In this document: positions 33,544 through 45,700 of the stretch, piece by piece | Position numbering within the stretch: the stretch's first letter is position 1 | Layout of the letters: every line of letters starts with the position of its first letter | Source: Primula veris | Lineage: Eukaryota; Streptophyta; Magnoliopsida; Ericales; Primulaceae | Assembly (NCBI GenBank): GCA_963682055.1 | Contig: OY821741.1 | Location: forward strand, 21,584,711-21,648,710 | Direction of reading: 5' to 3' | DNA length: 64,000 bases | Notes under the pieces: generated by a model | Told to the model about the DNA's origin: nothing | Databases searched by the model: none | What the model saw: only the letters and a program-made list of their open reading frames with translations | Position numbers and translations under genes: made by a program

Positions 33544-34034
33544 GTAAAAAAAAAGTGAACATTTATTCTGAAACGCGCCAAATGAAAATTAGGACACAAT
33601 TAGGAAAACATATCATGACCGATGTACTAAACTTAAACGGTGTATCAACCACTATAAAATATAACCACCAAAAAATAACTATAATAAAATTAATTCAAAA
33701 TATAAAGTAAAAAATATTATTGGTTGATACAACCACTTCATTTTGATTTTTTGTGTATAATAAAATTAAAAACTAAAATAAACTAAAATAAAATAGGGGT
33801 AGTCTGCTACAGTATAATGTACGGTCACATTTATACCCATTATATTAAAAAACAGAGAGTTAGATGATATATTTTCAATAATTAATTTAATTTTTTTAAT
33901 GTTTATTATATATTAAACAAATTAGTATTTAATAAATTAAAAATTAATTTTATAAAAAACTAAAAAAAAAAATATAGAGTTTAAGTGTATACTAACTAAA
34001 TTTAATTATTAATAAAAATAAAAACCCATACAAA
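33544..34034. other. AT-rich 5' flank of the J-domain gene
   Basis: Very AT-rich, no frame of interest. It would contain the promoter of the J-domain gene; no convincing TATA box could be singled out among the many AT runs. Confidence 0.4.
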
Positions 34035-34060
34035 CACTCAAATTAAACCCGACTCAAAAT

Positions 34061-37000
34061 ATGCAGGCAACATTCCTGTTGTTACTCACACCCACCTCAA
34101 TCGAACGCCGATCAAATCTGTCCTCTTCAATTAATCGTCGGATTAATCGCCGAATTTCTGTAGTATCCTCGGCGATTATTCAGAACCACTACGTAGTCCT
34201 CGGGGTGCCTGCTACGGCGTCGTTTGCTCATATCAAAAAAGCATATCGTCTCCTCGCCCTCAAGGTAATATATATACTACTTGTATGTATATATATGCAT
34301 AAACACACGTGCATTAATTGTTCATGTGTGTATACTATAGCCTGTTTCATTACGCTTAATTTGTTTCTTTATTTTTAGTAGTTTCTGTTTTCTGGTGGGT
34401 AAGAAAATTTGGTTAATTTTAAACAATTATTATTATTCTTTTATTATTGTTGATTACAAATTTATGCATATGTTTTCTGGTCTCTGCTACGGCGTCGTTT
34501 CCTCATCTCAACAAAGTCTATCGTCTTCTCGCTCTCAAGGTTATATGGGGAAAAATACGTTTAGTCTACTGTACTAACTAACAGTGGTTAACTATTAAGA
34601 CACTGGACTACCATTTTTAATCATTGAGGAACCAAACTATGAAATTTCATCCAATTAAGGGACTAACAACATAAATCGACGAAATTGCAGTCACTATATT
34701 TCACATTCGGGTATTTATTTTTGATGTATGTTGACAGAATCTCACTCACCATGTGATAGGCAAGAGAACGTGAGTGCAATTTCATCATTTTGTTTAACGA
34801 TAGGCCCTCGATTATGACAAATTTCGTAGATTAGTACCTCAGTTGTTAAAATTGGTACTACAATGCCTAAATCGTTAAACACTGTTAGTACAGTACACTT
34901 AACGTATTTTTTCTCATATATTGCCTGTTTTATTACGTCATTGAATCTGCTGTGTATTGTGTCTTACTACTTTATTTAGTGATTATATACTACTTGTATA
35001 TATAAACTCACTGGCATCAATACTTGTGTGTGTATAAATATATAGGGTTTTTTGCAGTTTTGTTCCCTAAACTATAGTCATTCTGCGATTTTGTACCCCA
35101 CACTTCGTGTTTCTCTTTTTAAGTACCTAAACTACGTGTTTCTCTCTAAATCGGAACCTTTCGTTAATTTTTTTGATGGCAAATTGCGTTTTACCAAAAT
35201 ACCCTCATTTAAATTCCTTTATTACATGTATATACATACAAACATATTCGTACATGCATTATGCATATACTCATACATACAGATATACATACAAACATAA
35301 ACATATATACATACATAGATACGCACCCCCATCACCTCCACCAGTACACCGCCACCTCCACCCCCACCCCCACCCCGCTGCAGTGGAGCCCATATCCACC
35401 ACCTCCGCCCAAATTCTCTTGTTTATATATGTATAATCGTATGTATATATATGTATATAATTATATATGTAAATATATAATTATATGTGTAGAAATACAC
35501 TCATAGTAGTCCATTCCTTTAATACAAACTATAAATCAGAAAAAAGATACAGTGAGAAGAGGAATGGAGTATTGCAGGCCATTACAGTTTTTTGTTCTAT
35601 TCATTATTTCTGTCATTGGGGTGCTGTTATTTGGGTCATTGGGTCTGCTATTAGTTGTGTGTGCAGTGTGCAGTGTGCAGTGTGCAGTGTGCTCATGGTT
35701 CACTGAGGATCATATCGTGTTAATTTCTTTAAAAAATTATATGTAAATAGGATGATGATGATATCATATATGTATATGTATATATATTTTGTTTTATTTG
35801 TTTTCCTTTTTTTATTAGCCACAATGGGTTTAGATCGAAAAAAAAGTAAAATGACCATTTTGCCTCTGAATATGGATGAAAAATGTTTAATGACATCAGC
35901 TTTTTCCGTTAATTTGGACGAAAGGTACAGATTTAGAGGGAAACACGTGGTTTAGGTACTTAAAAAGAGAAACACGTAGTTTGGGGTACAAAATCGCAGA
36001 ATCACTATAGTTTAGGATACAAAACTGCAAAAAACCCTAAATATATGTATTGCTTGTTTTACTACTTTATTTTAGGGAGAAAAAGTTGCTTAGTACTATT
36101 GAGTTTTACCAATTTAGTACCCGTCATTTAAAATTTAGCAATTTGGGCCCCAACCTATCAATTTAGTACACTATGGCCTCGTTTGTTTGCGGTATTCGTA
36201 GTCCCGGGACTATGAGTCCAAGCGGGATTACGAATAACCCTTCATATGTAGTCCCGGGACTTCTAATGCCACACCCCCATGGTATTGTAAATACTCCATT
36301 TCGGGTCATTTGTAATCCCGTTTCACTAATAATCCCGACCATATTTAGCCACCCAAAGATGGTATTTGTGGGACCCACTGCATTTGAAATCCAATCCCAC
36401 CCAACCAAACAAGGCCAGTGTTTAACAAAATGACGAAATTGTAGTCATTTTCTCTCACCTGTCGCATAGTGAGTGCAATTGTATCAACATCCATTAAAAA
36501 TAGATGTCCAAATGTGTAATATGGTGAGTGCAATTTCGTCAATTTATGTTGTCGGATCCTTGATTGGACGGAAATTGATAGGATAGGTACCAAATTGGTA
36601 AAACTTAAAGTTAAGTACCAAATTGGTAAAAGCCAATAGTACAGGGTAATAAACAACTTTTTTCCCTTTATTTTAGTAGTAGTTAGTTCAGAAGGGGACT
36701 CCTGGTGGGTAGGACAATCTTGTTCATTTTTATAATTATGGTAATTCTTTTATTAGTGATTAGAAATTTATGCATATGTTTAGTGTGTATGTGAAATTCA
36801 AGTTTTTTTTTTTGGCATAAATGTACAAGTGAGTATAATATGACACATGAATTTGATAGTAAATGAGTGTGGAAAGCCCACGAAAATAAAAGAAAATGAT
36901 GATAAATGAATAAATTCGAGAAATAGCAGCACATAAAATATATAAGTAATAAAGAACGTGGTTTTTTCTACTCTAAGTAAATATGTTCATTGATTGTATG

Positions 37001-40000
37001 TATAGTTTTATAGGGAGGGTTTTGTATTAGATAATTTTCTTAATGTTATTGAGTTTTTGAATAGTATGGTAACTTCTAAACGATTTTTCAGTACAAGTTT
37101 CGGTAGAATAATATTTTCGTATTGGATATTCGGAGTCGGACAGGGTTTCCCAGATTTGAGAGAGTGTCATGCTAACAATCTGTTAAATAGCTTATATGTC
37201 AGATATTGCAGTTGAAGTTCTTCGGTTTGTTTATTTCATTCGATGGTGGGAATATTTTAATGTTTATTATTAGGACTCTAAATCTCAGAATGGCAATATG
37301 CTAACTAAATTAAGTTCTTGTTTTCTTGTGGAGAAATTAGTAGTACATTTCAAGGCTGCTCGTGTTTGAGGTGATTAAGATGAGTAAGATTAGTGCCTTC
37401 CCAACTATTACACTTACTAATTTTGAGTATTATTTATTATATTAATTTAGTAGAGTTATTTTAGAAACAAAAAGAGAGCTTCTATGTAGTGGAAGTAGAG
37501 AGGTCAGCAGGTTCAGCGAGAATGTGGATTCAGTCATTCAGCGGAAGGTTCTGAAAAAGTTTTGTAAATTCATTTAAAGTCATTTATAATAAATACATCT
37601 CTGGTTACTGCATAAGTACGGCCGTAGCCTCCTAAGTTACGGCAGTTTTTATTCAGGTTGTTATAAATATAGAAGATGTATAAAATTTTGAGGATGTGTG
37701 GTTGTGAAGAAACTTATCTTCCCTTTAACCGCCCTTTTTATACTCCTTACGTGGGGTAGGAAAAAGGCTGGTGGTTCGGTTTTTCAATTTGCAAACTGAA
37801 CTCATGAGGGCCCATAAGTTTCACTTAACTCCCTTGGATTCTGAATTGTTGACAATTAAATCCTTAACTCTTTTCTCGATATCTTCCTCACTTTCTTTTT
37901 GTATGTAAACCGTAAGGCATGTTTTAGCGCATTGTATGAATCTGGTTTTCTTAGACATACATTTTGGAAACATTATATGGCAACAGTTGAACTTTTTTCT
38001 AAGTAAGTTGTGAGGCTTCCTTTGGGAATTATGCAGATAATTCTATTTTGATTAATCCTAGACATACATAATCTTGTGTTTTAAAATGAACTCTTAGTAA
38101 CCAGTTCCATAATAGTGAATCAACTCGACTGAAGGATAGAACCCCTAAAAGTACTCCAAAGTTATAAAAATGTCACAATCATGTGATTGTGTGTAAGAAA
38201 ACTTGTGCCTGGACATCTCCTCTAATTTAGTTGAAGTATCACATGTTTGGACAAATCCCATTGCTTTGAGAAAGTACATGTACTTATGTTTCGATATCAT
38301 TTCTCTTATTTAAGACAAAGCTATATGTTTCACTTACATATGGGATTAAGTAAAAGCACTGTTGAAGGTCTAATCCCTCATGAGGGATTCTACATTAATG
38401 AGGAAAGAAGAACTTATTGACAAAGAAAGGCAAACTAATAAATCAGACCTACGATTCAACACACCTATTTTTTAGACTATTTTGTTATTTCTTTGCAAGC
38501 GAGAACTAGAAATATGACTTAGGAAGCATGTAGATGTGTATTTGTGCATCGTTAACTTATATGTCATCACTGTATCAGAGTCGTGATTGCTAATAACCGT
38601 ATTTTTCTAATTCAGCATCATTGCATTGCTTGGATTATTCTACGTGGCATTTTACTACTTCTCTCTTTTTTTAGACTTTCACGTATTTGAGAATTGATGG
38701 TGAAGATTGATTCGGTATTAGAACTTTAATTGCTCACCATCATTTCTGGGTCCTAACTATACATCTCATGGTATGATTCGCAGTACCATCCTGATGTCAG
38801 CAAAGATTTACGGTCTGATGACATTTTTAAGAGCATTCGTCTTGCATATGATGTAAGTGATTATACTCCCTTTGTTATTTATCATTTTCCCTCTCACACT
38901 CCTGTTTGTTGCCTTTTTCTTTTGAGGATTCCTCCTCATATTTGTTGAAATTCCATTTCTAATCATTATAGACAGAATAATCTGGATGACCAAGTTAGTT
39001 ATCCAACATATATCACTTCCAATTGTTCCTTTTTTGGTGAACAGGGGTTAGATCCATTATTATTGTATCCCCTGAAAAAGCATGGGTCGTTGGATCATTA
39101 GTTGATTGTTTTTGTTACTTGAAAAGATTCATATCCATTGGCTAGTGGCTACCGCCTTAATGTGAGGGACTGATTCTCCTAGATTCTTACCTCGATAAAC
39201 ATGGAAAACAGGCCGGAAGCAAATTAAGAACACTCGCCTAATTATTTTATTGTCATGCTGTTATAGGCTATAAGTACGACGTATTAGGAACACTCTTCAT
39301 TGGCCTAATTATCTTCATTGTCTTGCTTATAGATGCTATCAGTTGTAGAATTTATTAGAAACCTAAGGTGCTATCCATTGTCAAAGTTGCATAACACAAT
39401 TGAATTGGAACTATGTGGTGCATCTTCAAATTGTTTATTTTGCATTGTCGAGAGCGCTCGATGTTTAGTATGTTCAAAATATCCTTTTTCCACAGGTTTT
39501 ATCTGATGAAACGACAAGAAATCAGTATGATCGTGCCCTAAAATTTCAAACTGATACTGTCAAACCATTACAAGAAAACTGGGACTTTACTGAAGAAATA
39601 GATGACGAAGTAAGACTCTACGAATGGTCCAATCGGAAACGAAGAATGCGTTATGAGAGGCACAGAGAAAAGTTTAGCAGCAGATACGATAACATCCATT
39701 CTGACGAAGAAACAGAGAATAAGTCTGAAGAAGAAAGCGACCTTGGCAAAGAGAGAGAATCCTTAGTCGGAGTTATTAAATCCACCTTTCTTGCTCTCCT
39801 CTTATTGCAGATCGGAGCTCGAGTTTCTCTCACGTTCAGCGCCCTGATGGCGTTATTTGACCGCAAGTTAGATACTGGATACAAAGTTGGTTATATGATC
39901 GCGTGGGTTTTCGGTGGGGAAGGTGGCGTTTTGCTCAGCCTATGCTTATCATTTGCAAGTTGGATTTGTGGGAAAACTAGTAGCAGTTTGGTTACTCTCG

Positions 40001-40113
40001 TAGTTTTAGCAGTGTGGGTCGGGTCAAATATCGCAAGATATGCACCTCTCCCACAAGGTGCATTGCTCGCTCTCTTGTACATGTCTATAAAACTACAATC
40101 GGATTTGAACTAG
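34061..40113 (+). CDS. J-domain (DnaJ-like) membrane protein, probably organellar
   Basis: Three exons give 296 residues: 34061-34264, 38784-38852 and 39496-40113, with consensus splice sites and matching phases. J-domain proteins stimulate Hsp70 ATPase through the HPD motif. The J domain starts at about residue 43 (NHYVVLGVPATASFAHIKKA) and is split by intron 1, so the HPD lies at the start of exon 2 (YHPDVSKDLRSDD). It ends in exon 3 (LSDETTRNQYDRAL). Then come a Trp- and Arg-rich segment, an acidic stretch (SDEETENKSEEESDLGKE) and about three hydrophobic segments to the C-terminus, suggesting membrane anchoring. The first ~40 residues are rich in Ser and Arg, like a plastid or mitochondrial transit peptide. 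No stop or frameshift. Intron 1 is 4.5 kb and packed with MITEs. I recall plant DnaJ proteins of this architecture but not a reliable gene name. Confidence 0.9.
34483..34545 (+). pseudogene. Partial duplicate of the end of J-domain exon 1, in intron 1
   Basis: About 60 bp matching the last part of exon 1 (CTGCTACGGCGTCGTTT, then ATCGTCTTCTCGCTCTCAAG) in the same orientation, followed by GTTATA instead of a good donor. It is a third exon-1-like copy, 220 bp after the real exon. Confidence 0.8.
34547..34913. mobile_element. Foldback MITE in intron 1 (ends approximate)
   Basis: Inverted arms pair from GGGGAAAAATACGTTTAGT on the left with the complement of ACTTAACGTATTTTTTCTC on the right, extending more than 100 bp with mismatches. 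A target duplication could not be resolved. It was inserted directly at the end of the partial exon copy. Confidence 0.55.
35044..36037. mobile_element. Mutator-type MITE in intron 1, 994 bp
   Basis: Terminal inverted repeats of about 115 bp start AGGGTTTTTTGCAG and end CTGCAAAAAACCC, flanked by a perfect 9-bp duplication TAAATATAT (35035-35043 and 36038-36046). The middle holds ATAC microsatellite-like sequence, a C-rich tract near 35327-35380, and four to five tandem GTGTGCA units near 35655-35692. No transposase. Confidence 0.85.
36075..36666. mobile_element. Mutator-type MITE in intron 1, 592 bp
   Basis: Inverted ends GGGAGAAAAAGTTG / CAACTTTTTTCCC, with further pairing through ACCAATTTAGTACC-type motifs, and a perfect 9-bp duplication TTTATTTTA (36066-36074 and 36667-36675). 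It lies only 37 bp from the preceding MITE and is itself interrupted by the element at 36175. Confidence 0.85.
36175..36416. mobile_element. Tourist/hAT-like small element nested in a MITE
   Basis: A 242-bp segment with ends GGCCTCGTTTGTTTG and CAACCAAACAAGGCC and internal inverted motifs (GTCCCGGGACT palindrome twice). Termini of this kind are typical of small plant DNA elements. No target duplication was resolved, so the superfamily is open. Confidence 0.6.
36676..38783 (+). other. Remainder of J-domain intron 1
   Basis: No coding segment seen. 36676-36785 resembles 34383-34475 (CTGGTGGGTA...ATTTATGCATATGTTT), so a direct duplication of about 90 bp brackets the MITE-rich part. The intron ends with the acceptor ATTCGCAG at 38776-38783. 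Confidence 0.6.
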
Positions 40114-40710
40114 CTCTATAATGAGATCAGTATTGTTTCCCTTAATCTCCCTACTTATAAGGTTTTTGTACATATGTTCTAAGCTAGAAAAATTTTCATC
40201 TCATCTACTGTTGCTGTATTCGTTATTTCGAGTTTCAGACATGTGTATAGTAAGTAAGCTTCTGAATTTTTGTCTTCAGCATGTATAAATGGAATTTGGC
40301 ACGGAAAGGAGAATACAATTAGAATTGTTTCTTTATGGGTATTCATGCTTTATTAATTTTTCGTTTTGATGTTTTGAGTTCCAAGTTTGAAGCCATTCTT
40401 ACCTTAGAAATGTAAAATTATGTAACTTTTGAATATTCCAGGCTTCAATTGTTGCTTTACAGCCAAGTTATTATGATAGTGTGGAATGCTGAAACCCATA
40501 TTTTCCTGAATTAATCACATCTGAAAACTTGACTTAAATCTTTTTTGCTTGGTCTCAAAACATAACCTTGTGTAAAATCCATAATGAGTACAACATCACT
40601 AAAGATTGTAGCTATAGCTACTCTTAGACCGTGGAAGACAAAGAAGAAAGGAGAAAAAATGAAAGAAAAAATATACAACTTTTAGGAGATTTATCAACCA
40701 TCACCTAAAT
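40114..40710. other. Convergent intergenic region
   Basis: Region between the 3' ends of the J-domain gene and the small minus-strand gene. It holds their 3' UTRs; no further gene seen. Confidence 0.5.
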
Positions 40711-41070
40711 TTAGCAGGCCTTTGTCTTTTCTTCTCCCTTGATCTCCCTAAGATTTCTCCACAGGTACCTCCCGCTAGCCATGTCGACGAATACCCAGAA
40801 ACCATAAACAATTTCCTGTAAATATAAGAAACTTAGAAGCTTAAGCCCGATATACGAATGAAATTGTATGTCTAGAAAGATGGGTCGATTGAATAAGAAA
40901 GGGAAAACGGTAAGAATTAGTACCTTTTTTATATCAGTTTGTTTTTCCTCTTTCTGCGAAAAGCTTTCGGATCCTTTGTCATCTTCGGGAGAAGATCGAA
41001 CGGTCCTCCATGCAAAATAACCGGCCAAAACTGCAGAGAAGAATACGAGGAGGAATCTCATAGGACACAT
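40711..41070 (-). CDS. Small conserved plant membrane protein, 83 aa, two exons
   Basis: Minus strand. Exon 1 is 41070-40924 and exon 2 is 40815-40711, joined by a GT-AG intron of 108 bp with phase 0. The product starts MCPMRFLLVFFSAVLAGYF, a single hydrophobic segment (signal anchor), then a short charged, Ser/Glu/Lys-rich middle, and ends with the distinctive FWVFVDMASGRYLWRNL motif. I recall plant proteins with this layout labelled only as uncharacterised or 'methyltransferase-related'; no methyltransferase motif is visible, and at 83 residues it cannot be an enzyme of that fold. I chose the ATG at 41070 because homologues begin MCP; an upstream in-frame ATG at 41091 adds seven residues. 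Reading through the intron gives an open frame, so intron retention would also be translatable. Confidence 0.82.
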   Translation of the reverse strand: MCPMRFLLVFFSAVLAGYFAWRTVRSSPEDDKGSESFSQKEEKQTDIKKVLILTVFPFLFNRPIFLDIQFHSYIGLKLLSFLYLQEIVYGFWVFVDMASGRYLWRNLREIKGEEKTKAC

Positions 41071-41127
41071 TGGAAACAGATAAAAAAACAAAAGGAGATA
41101 GAAATTTTGTTTTCTGATTTTGGAATG

Positions 41128-41135
41128 TTATATAG
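41128..41135 (-). promoter_or_regulatory. TATA box of the 83-aa gene
   Basis: CCTATATAAC on the minus strand, about 60 bp upstream of the chosen ATG. Confidence 0.5.
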
Positions 41136-42421
41136 GATCTTGAGTACAAAATGATTGGTAATAAGATGATTAGATAACCTTGATTAGGTGTTGAAACAAC
41201 TTAAGGGGAGCTGTTGGTTGTTTATATATTATAGAACGCGTTGTTTCATGCCTGTGCAATTATTAGACAATGCCAGTTGTTTTGTTTTTTTATGACTTTT
41301 ATTTATAACAAAGTCAATGGTTTTCTCACCAACTATTTGAAATTTCTGCACGTAGTTGTTGAGTCTTAGGGCATCTATATGTCTCTATGCGTAATGTCAA
41401 AAAGACATGTTTTTTACCAAGTCTATTAAAGGGGAGTGGTTAAATGAATCATAGTTCTGGAAAATTCTCATTTCTCTGGATTCCATGAATATATCAATTG
41501 TCCACAATCGAATATTAGTAAGCGTGGAGAAAAAAAAAAAGAAGTATATTACACATTTACACCGTGTTAGATTATGTAATTAGTTTAAAATTTGATCACA
41601 ACGATGTAAATAATGGTGTGCTATATATTTTATAACTTGTTTCATTGCACTAAAAACCGAATAATTTCATTAAGTTTAAGGTGTATATCTGATGTAACAT
41701 TTCTATCACGGATAGGGGTGCCTGACAGTGCCATACACGATTGAAACTGCAATTGGATATACACTATTTCAAAATATAGAATGCGATATGACAAGCACAC
41801 GACAATTAAAATTTAAATACTCGTCAATGCACAAAAACTAAATTGGATCAAATCTTATTAAAAGATATATGTTTCCAAACCTTTATTCACAAAATGTATA
41901 ATTACCTAACAAATAAATCAAAACTCACCCCAACACACACCGCCTTCAGCAAGCTTATCGAAGCTCTAGCAAAGCTTTGAACCACGCTTCCCACTGCTCC
42001 GATTGGGTATCCGGAGTTCCTACAATTGTTTGGAGCTACAGCCAGCGTCGTCTGAGAGCTTCGACGGGCTGCTCAGAGCCCTTGCAAGGCTCCAACGAGG
42101 CTCCGAGTTCCGACATAGATCCACCCGGCTACCCGGAGCTTCGAAAAGATGTCCGGCGCTCCGGTGAGCTGTACGAGTGTCTAATGGGCTCCGCTCTGCT
42201 TCGATGGGCTTGAGAGCTTCGATAATAATTACATTAACCCCAAAAATTTAAAAATAAAGAACAATTGAAAGTGTACTTGCCGGCATGGTCGGATGCAGGT
42301 AGGGGCATGGGGTCACATGCCCCTCCAAAATTTTCATCAAATGTAATTACGAAAATGCCCTTAAATTTTATATTAATCCATAACATCTTCTTTTTTTTGG
42401 TACATATACTATACTTATAAT
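41136..42421. other. Intergenic region with a GC-rich repeat island
   Basis: 41136-41930 is AT-rich with nothing recognised. 41940-42225 is strikingly GC-richer and built from short imperfect repeats of GAGCTTCGA / GGCTCCGA type in varying spacing. A 78-codon frame inside it (41977-42213) shows no known domain and is probably fortuitous. 42290-42350 carries a GGGGCATGGGG...CCCC motif that may be an element end. Confidence 0.5.
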
Positions 42422-42767
42422 CAACTTGTGACGACCCAGATTTTCCGGAAGGAATTTATGTGGTACGGTGTTGTGCGTCAGTCCCACAGCGCCCAGATAT
42501 GAGAGTACTTGTGTGGTATATGAGCTTAAAGATCCATTTTTTATCAACAAGGCCTTTTAAAGTCGTGCGGCACAATAGCGAGGACGGAACTCCGCAGTTA
42601 AGCGTGCTTAACTTGGAGTAGTATCAGGATGGGTGACCCCCCTGAGAAGTTGTGCCAAAGCGGACAATATTGTTGATGGCGGATCGGTCCGTGGGGCCGA
42701 GTCATTACAGGTGGTATCAGAGCCTCTATCTGGCCGGAAATGTGGGGACTAGCACGAGTGTGTGGAC

Positions 42768-45700
42768 TGTTGGGTACGTTGAAAATAAAAACAATAATTT
42801 CTACGGAAAAATAAATGGACAAATAAACAGAAAATGGTTTCCTCAAATATACAAATATCAAATACAATATTTAACATAGAATAATGTAAATGATACCGAA
42901 ATGGACTAAAATCCGAGACGAAGCTACTGTTAACAGTATGCCCTTAAACGATATTTGTCCCGCCACCTCTGCTTCTGGCTAAATGGGGCACTTCGTTCCC
43001 AAGGTACAACGTCTATCGCATGTGACTCGACGAAAACGGCACCGAGCCACGGTCAGGCTGTTGGTGGTGCGATACTCTCTCTCTATATGTATGCATATGT
43101 GTTTTTGTGTGAATGTGTGTATATGCCATGTTTTTCTTTCATCTTCTTTTTCTTGTCTTGGAAAAGGATAGATATATGCATGTTTTTTACCAAAAAAATA
43201 TATGAAGAGTTACATGTCAATAATGCCATAAATGGGGGGCAATTAACATTGTAAGTTACACAAATAAATTGCATTCACTTACAAAACCGTTTCGGTTTTT
43301 CCAACAATCCCCCACATGAATGCAATCAGCTGACATGCAACGTGCATCCTAAATGCAATCGAGAGAACCACGAGAATTCAATGCATAAGGACAGGTAGCG
43401 CGCGCCTTGAACCTGTCATAGTGATGTAAAATCTGATATGCTACTATTGGGTAGCCTTAAAGCCTTGAACCCTTTAGCATTTGTGCATACCAGGATAATA
43501 CTCACATAGTCTCCTCTCTACACCACTTACTAAGCCCTTTGGTTGTTGTCCATATTTGGCCCTGGACTGCCTTAGCAAATTCAACCAAGTGCTCTAGCGA
43601 TTTAGCCTTAGCTCATCACATAGTATCGGCCATACACACTCGTTATAGGTGATTTTCAAGTCAAAGGTGTCCTGACTCACCCCACTCGACCTTCGAGATA
43701 CTTGATTCATTAAGAGCCTCATGCTCACCCTTAAAATGGTACAGGTCTATCACTCTTTCATCATAGAAATGGGTTGAGAACTTATGTTCTCGAGTGCTTT
43801 GTTCGGTAACCCGCACAGTTCAGTTTTCCCATTGAACCTGAGACTGAAAATTCCAGTACAGGTTGGGTAGCTTATGTGAAGGTTTCCAATTTATTGGGCT
43901 TCAACCCCTATTTCCCTCGATGATGCTCCAACTCCTCCACGAGTCAAACATTTTATATATGGATCCGCATTATTATCCTTAGACCTTGCAAAGTCCAGGG
44001 ATACCATAATTTTTGCTAGCAATTCCTCTTACGGATTTGTGTCTCCGACGAATATGTCATGACTTTGTCGGGACTTTCCATTATACAAATTATTCTGATC
44101 CCGTTTAATAAATGACTGACTACAACAGTTTGCGGGAACAGATTTTGGCCACTTGGAATAACTCCCAAGACTTCTCAGCCAATCTTCCTCTTCTGTAGCT
44201 TGATTCAACGTTATGAATTCTAACTCTACAGTTTCTCCAACTATGCAGGTCTATTTTACAGACCCCCATGAGACTGCAACCTCTTTAAGTACAAACATAT
44301 CCACTCATGGACCTTGTATTGTTAAAGTTCGAGATACACTTGGTATCTAAATACCCTCCAAACATTTTGGACATCTCATATAATGCAGTTCATGATTGGC
44401 AGTATACCTCATGTATCTGAGAAGTCTCATTGGCAAACCTACTCAGTCTGCTCACTGAGTTGGCTTTAACTGGTTTAGTGCAGTTCTTGACACACAAGAG
44501 ACTACCTATGATAAGTTAGGTGTTTGTTTTAGTCCATATAGCGACTTAACAAGTTTTCGCACCTTGGCTTACTTTACACGGAACCACGACCCAATGGGCT
44601 GTTCCTAATTCTCTAAATCTCCATTTATAAAACACATGTTCTCATTAATTAATAATGCGTCTTTTCTTAGAGATTAGAGTATAGACATTAAAATTATCAA
44701 AACCGTCAGTTTACTTAAAGTAATTGACTTTATTTCTCACGTGCCTATCAACCTCATTGTTGATGGCATCTTCCCATATACACATTATATGGATAACATT
44801 GATTATTTCAATGTTGGCGATTCACCTTCACTCATGAAGGTCAAGGGACAAAGGAAGTTTCATTACTAACCTTTTTACCATGCCGATGCACTTCATCTTT
44901 CTTACAAGATTCACTTTCCCCACTTTTCCAGCACCGTTTGAGTGTTCACTTGTCTTGGGTAGCGCAATGCTTTGAACCCTCAACATATTGATCACACTCG
45001 CCAGGCGTTACAGTTTTGTGGGAAAGCTTCTCTTTTAGAAAATATGCTTCTCGGACATAGAACTCTATATGCACATTAAAGTCATCTGACTTATGCACTA
45101 GAAACCGATCAGCACTATATTTTGTGCTTATCCGATGAACACACAATCTACCGTTTTTGATCCTATCCAAGTCCTTCAAGGAGCAAGTTTGAGACCTTTC
45201 TTAGGTAGCACCAAACTTTCACGAACTTATACTCAGGCACCATGCCTTCTATAATTCTGACTGTTTGGTCCAACTTCCTAAGCGGTAGTTTGTTCAACAC
45301 ATAGCTTGCGGAAAGCTCACTTCCCGCACAAATTCAGAGTTTTTTTTTTTTTACCCTGAACTTATCAACATGATATTCATCGTTTAATAACTACTTTTTT
45401 GCTCGAGAGCATAATAAGTCGTTCTTTAACGATTGGTGTCATTCAACAACACAATTGTGTGAATGGCGTCTCATATTCACCGTTTCGTTTATACCGACCA
45501 TGTATTCATATCCATGTGTACTGACCATGTATATACCGTTTATACGGACCATGTATATACCGTTTCGGAACTAGTTAGACAATATCTAACACGTCCAAAA
45601 ATAGTCTATCATTTAATGATTAACACTTAATCATTGAATTAAAGATGGTAGATTAACACAATAGAATACCCATGATTAAACATGTTTTCTGACAAGCCTT

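Noticed and set aside
40824..40923. Continuous 126-codon reading of the small gene without its intron removed
   Set aside because: The intron 40816-40923 has GT-AG ends, and splicing joins the two conserved parts directly; the intervening residues look non-conserved and hydrophobic by chance.
41977..42213. 78-codon frame in the GC-rich island
   Set aside because: No domain, repeat-derived composition, no promoter or splice context.
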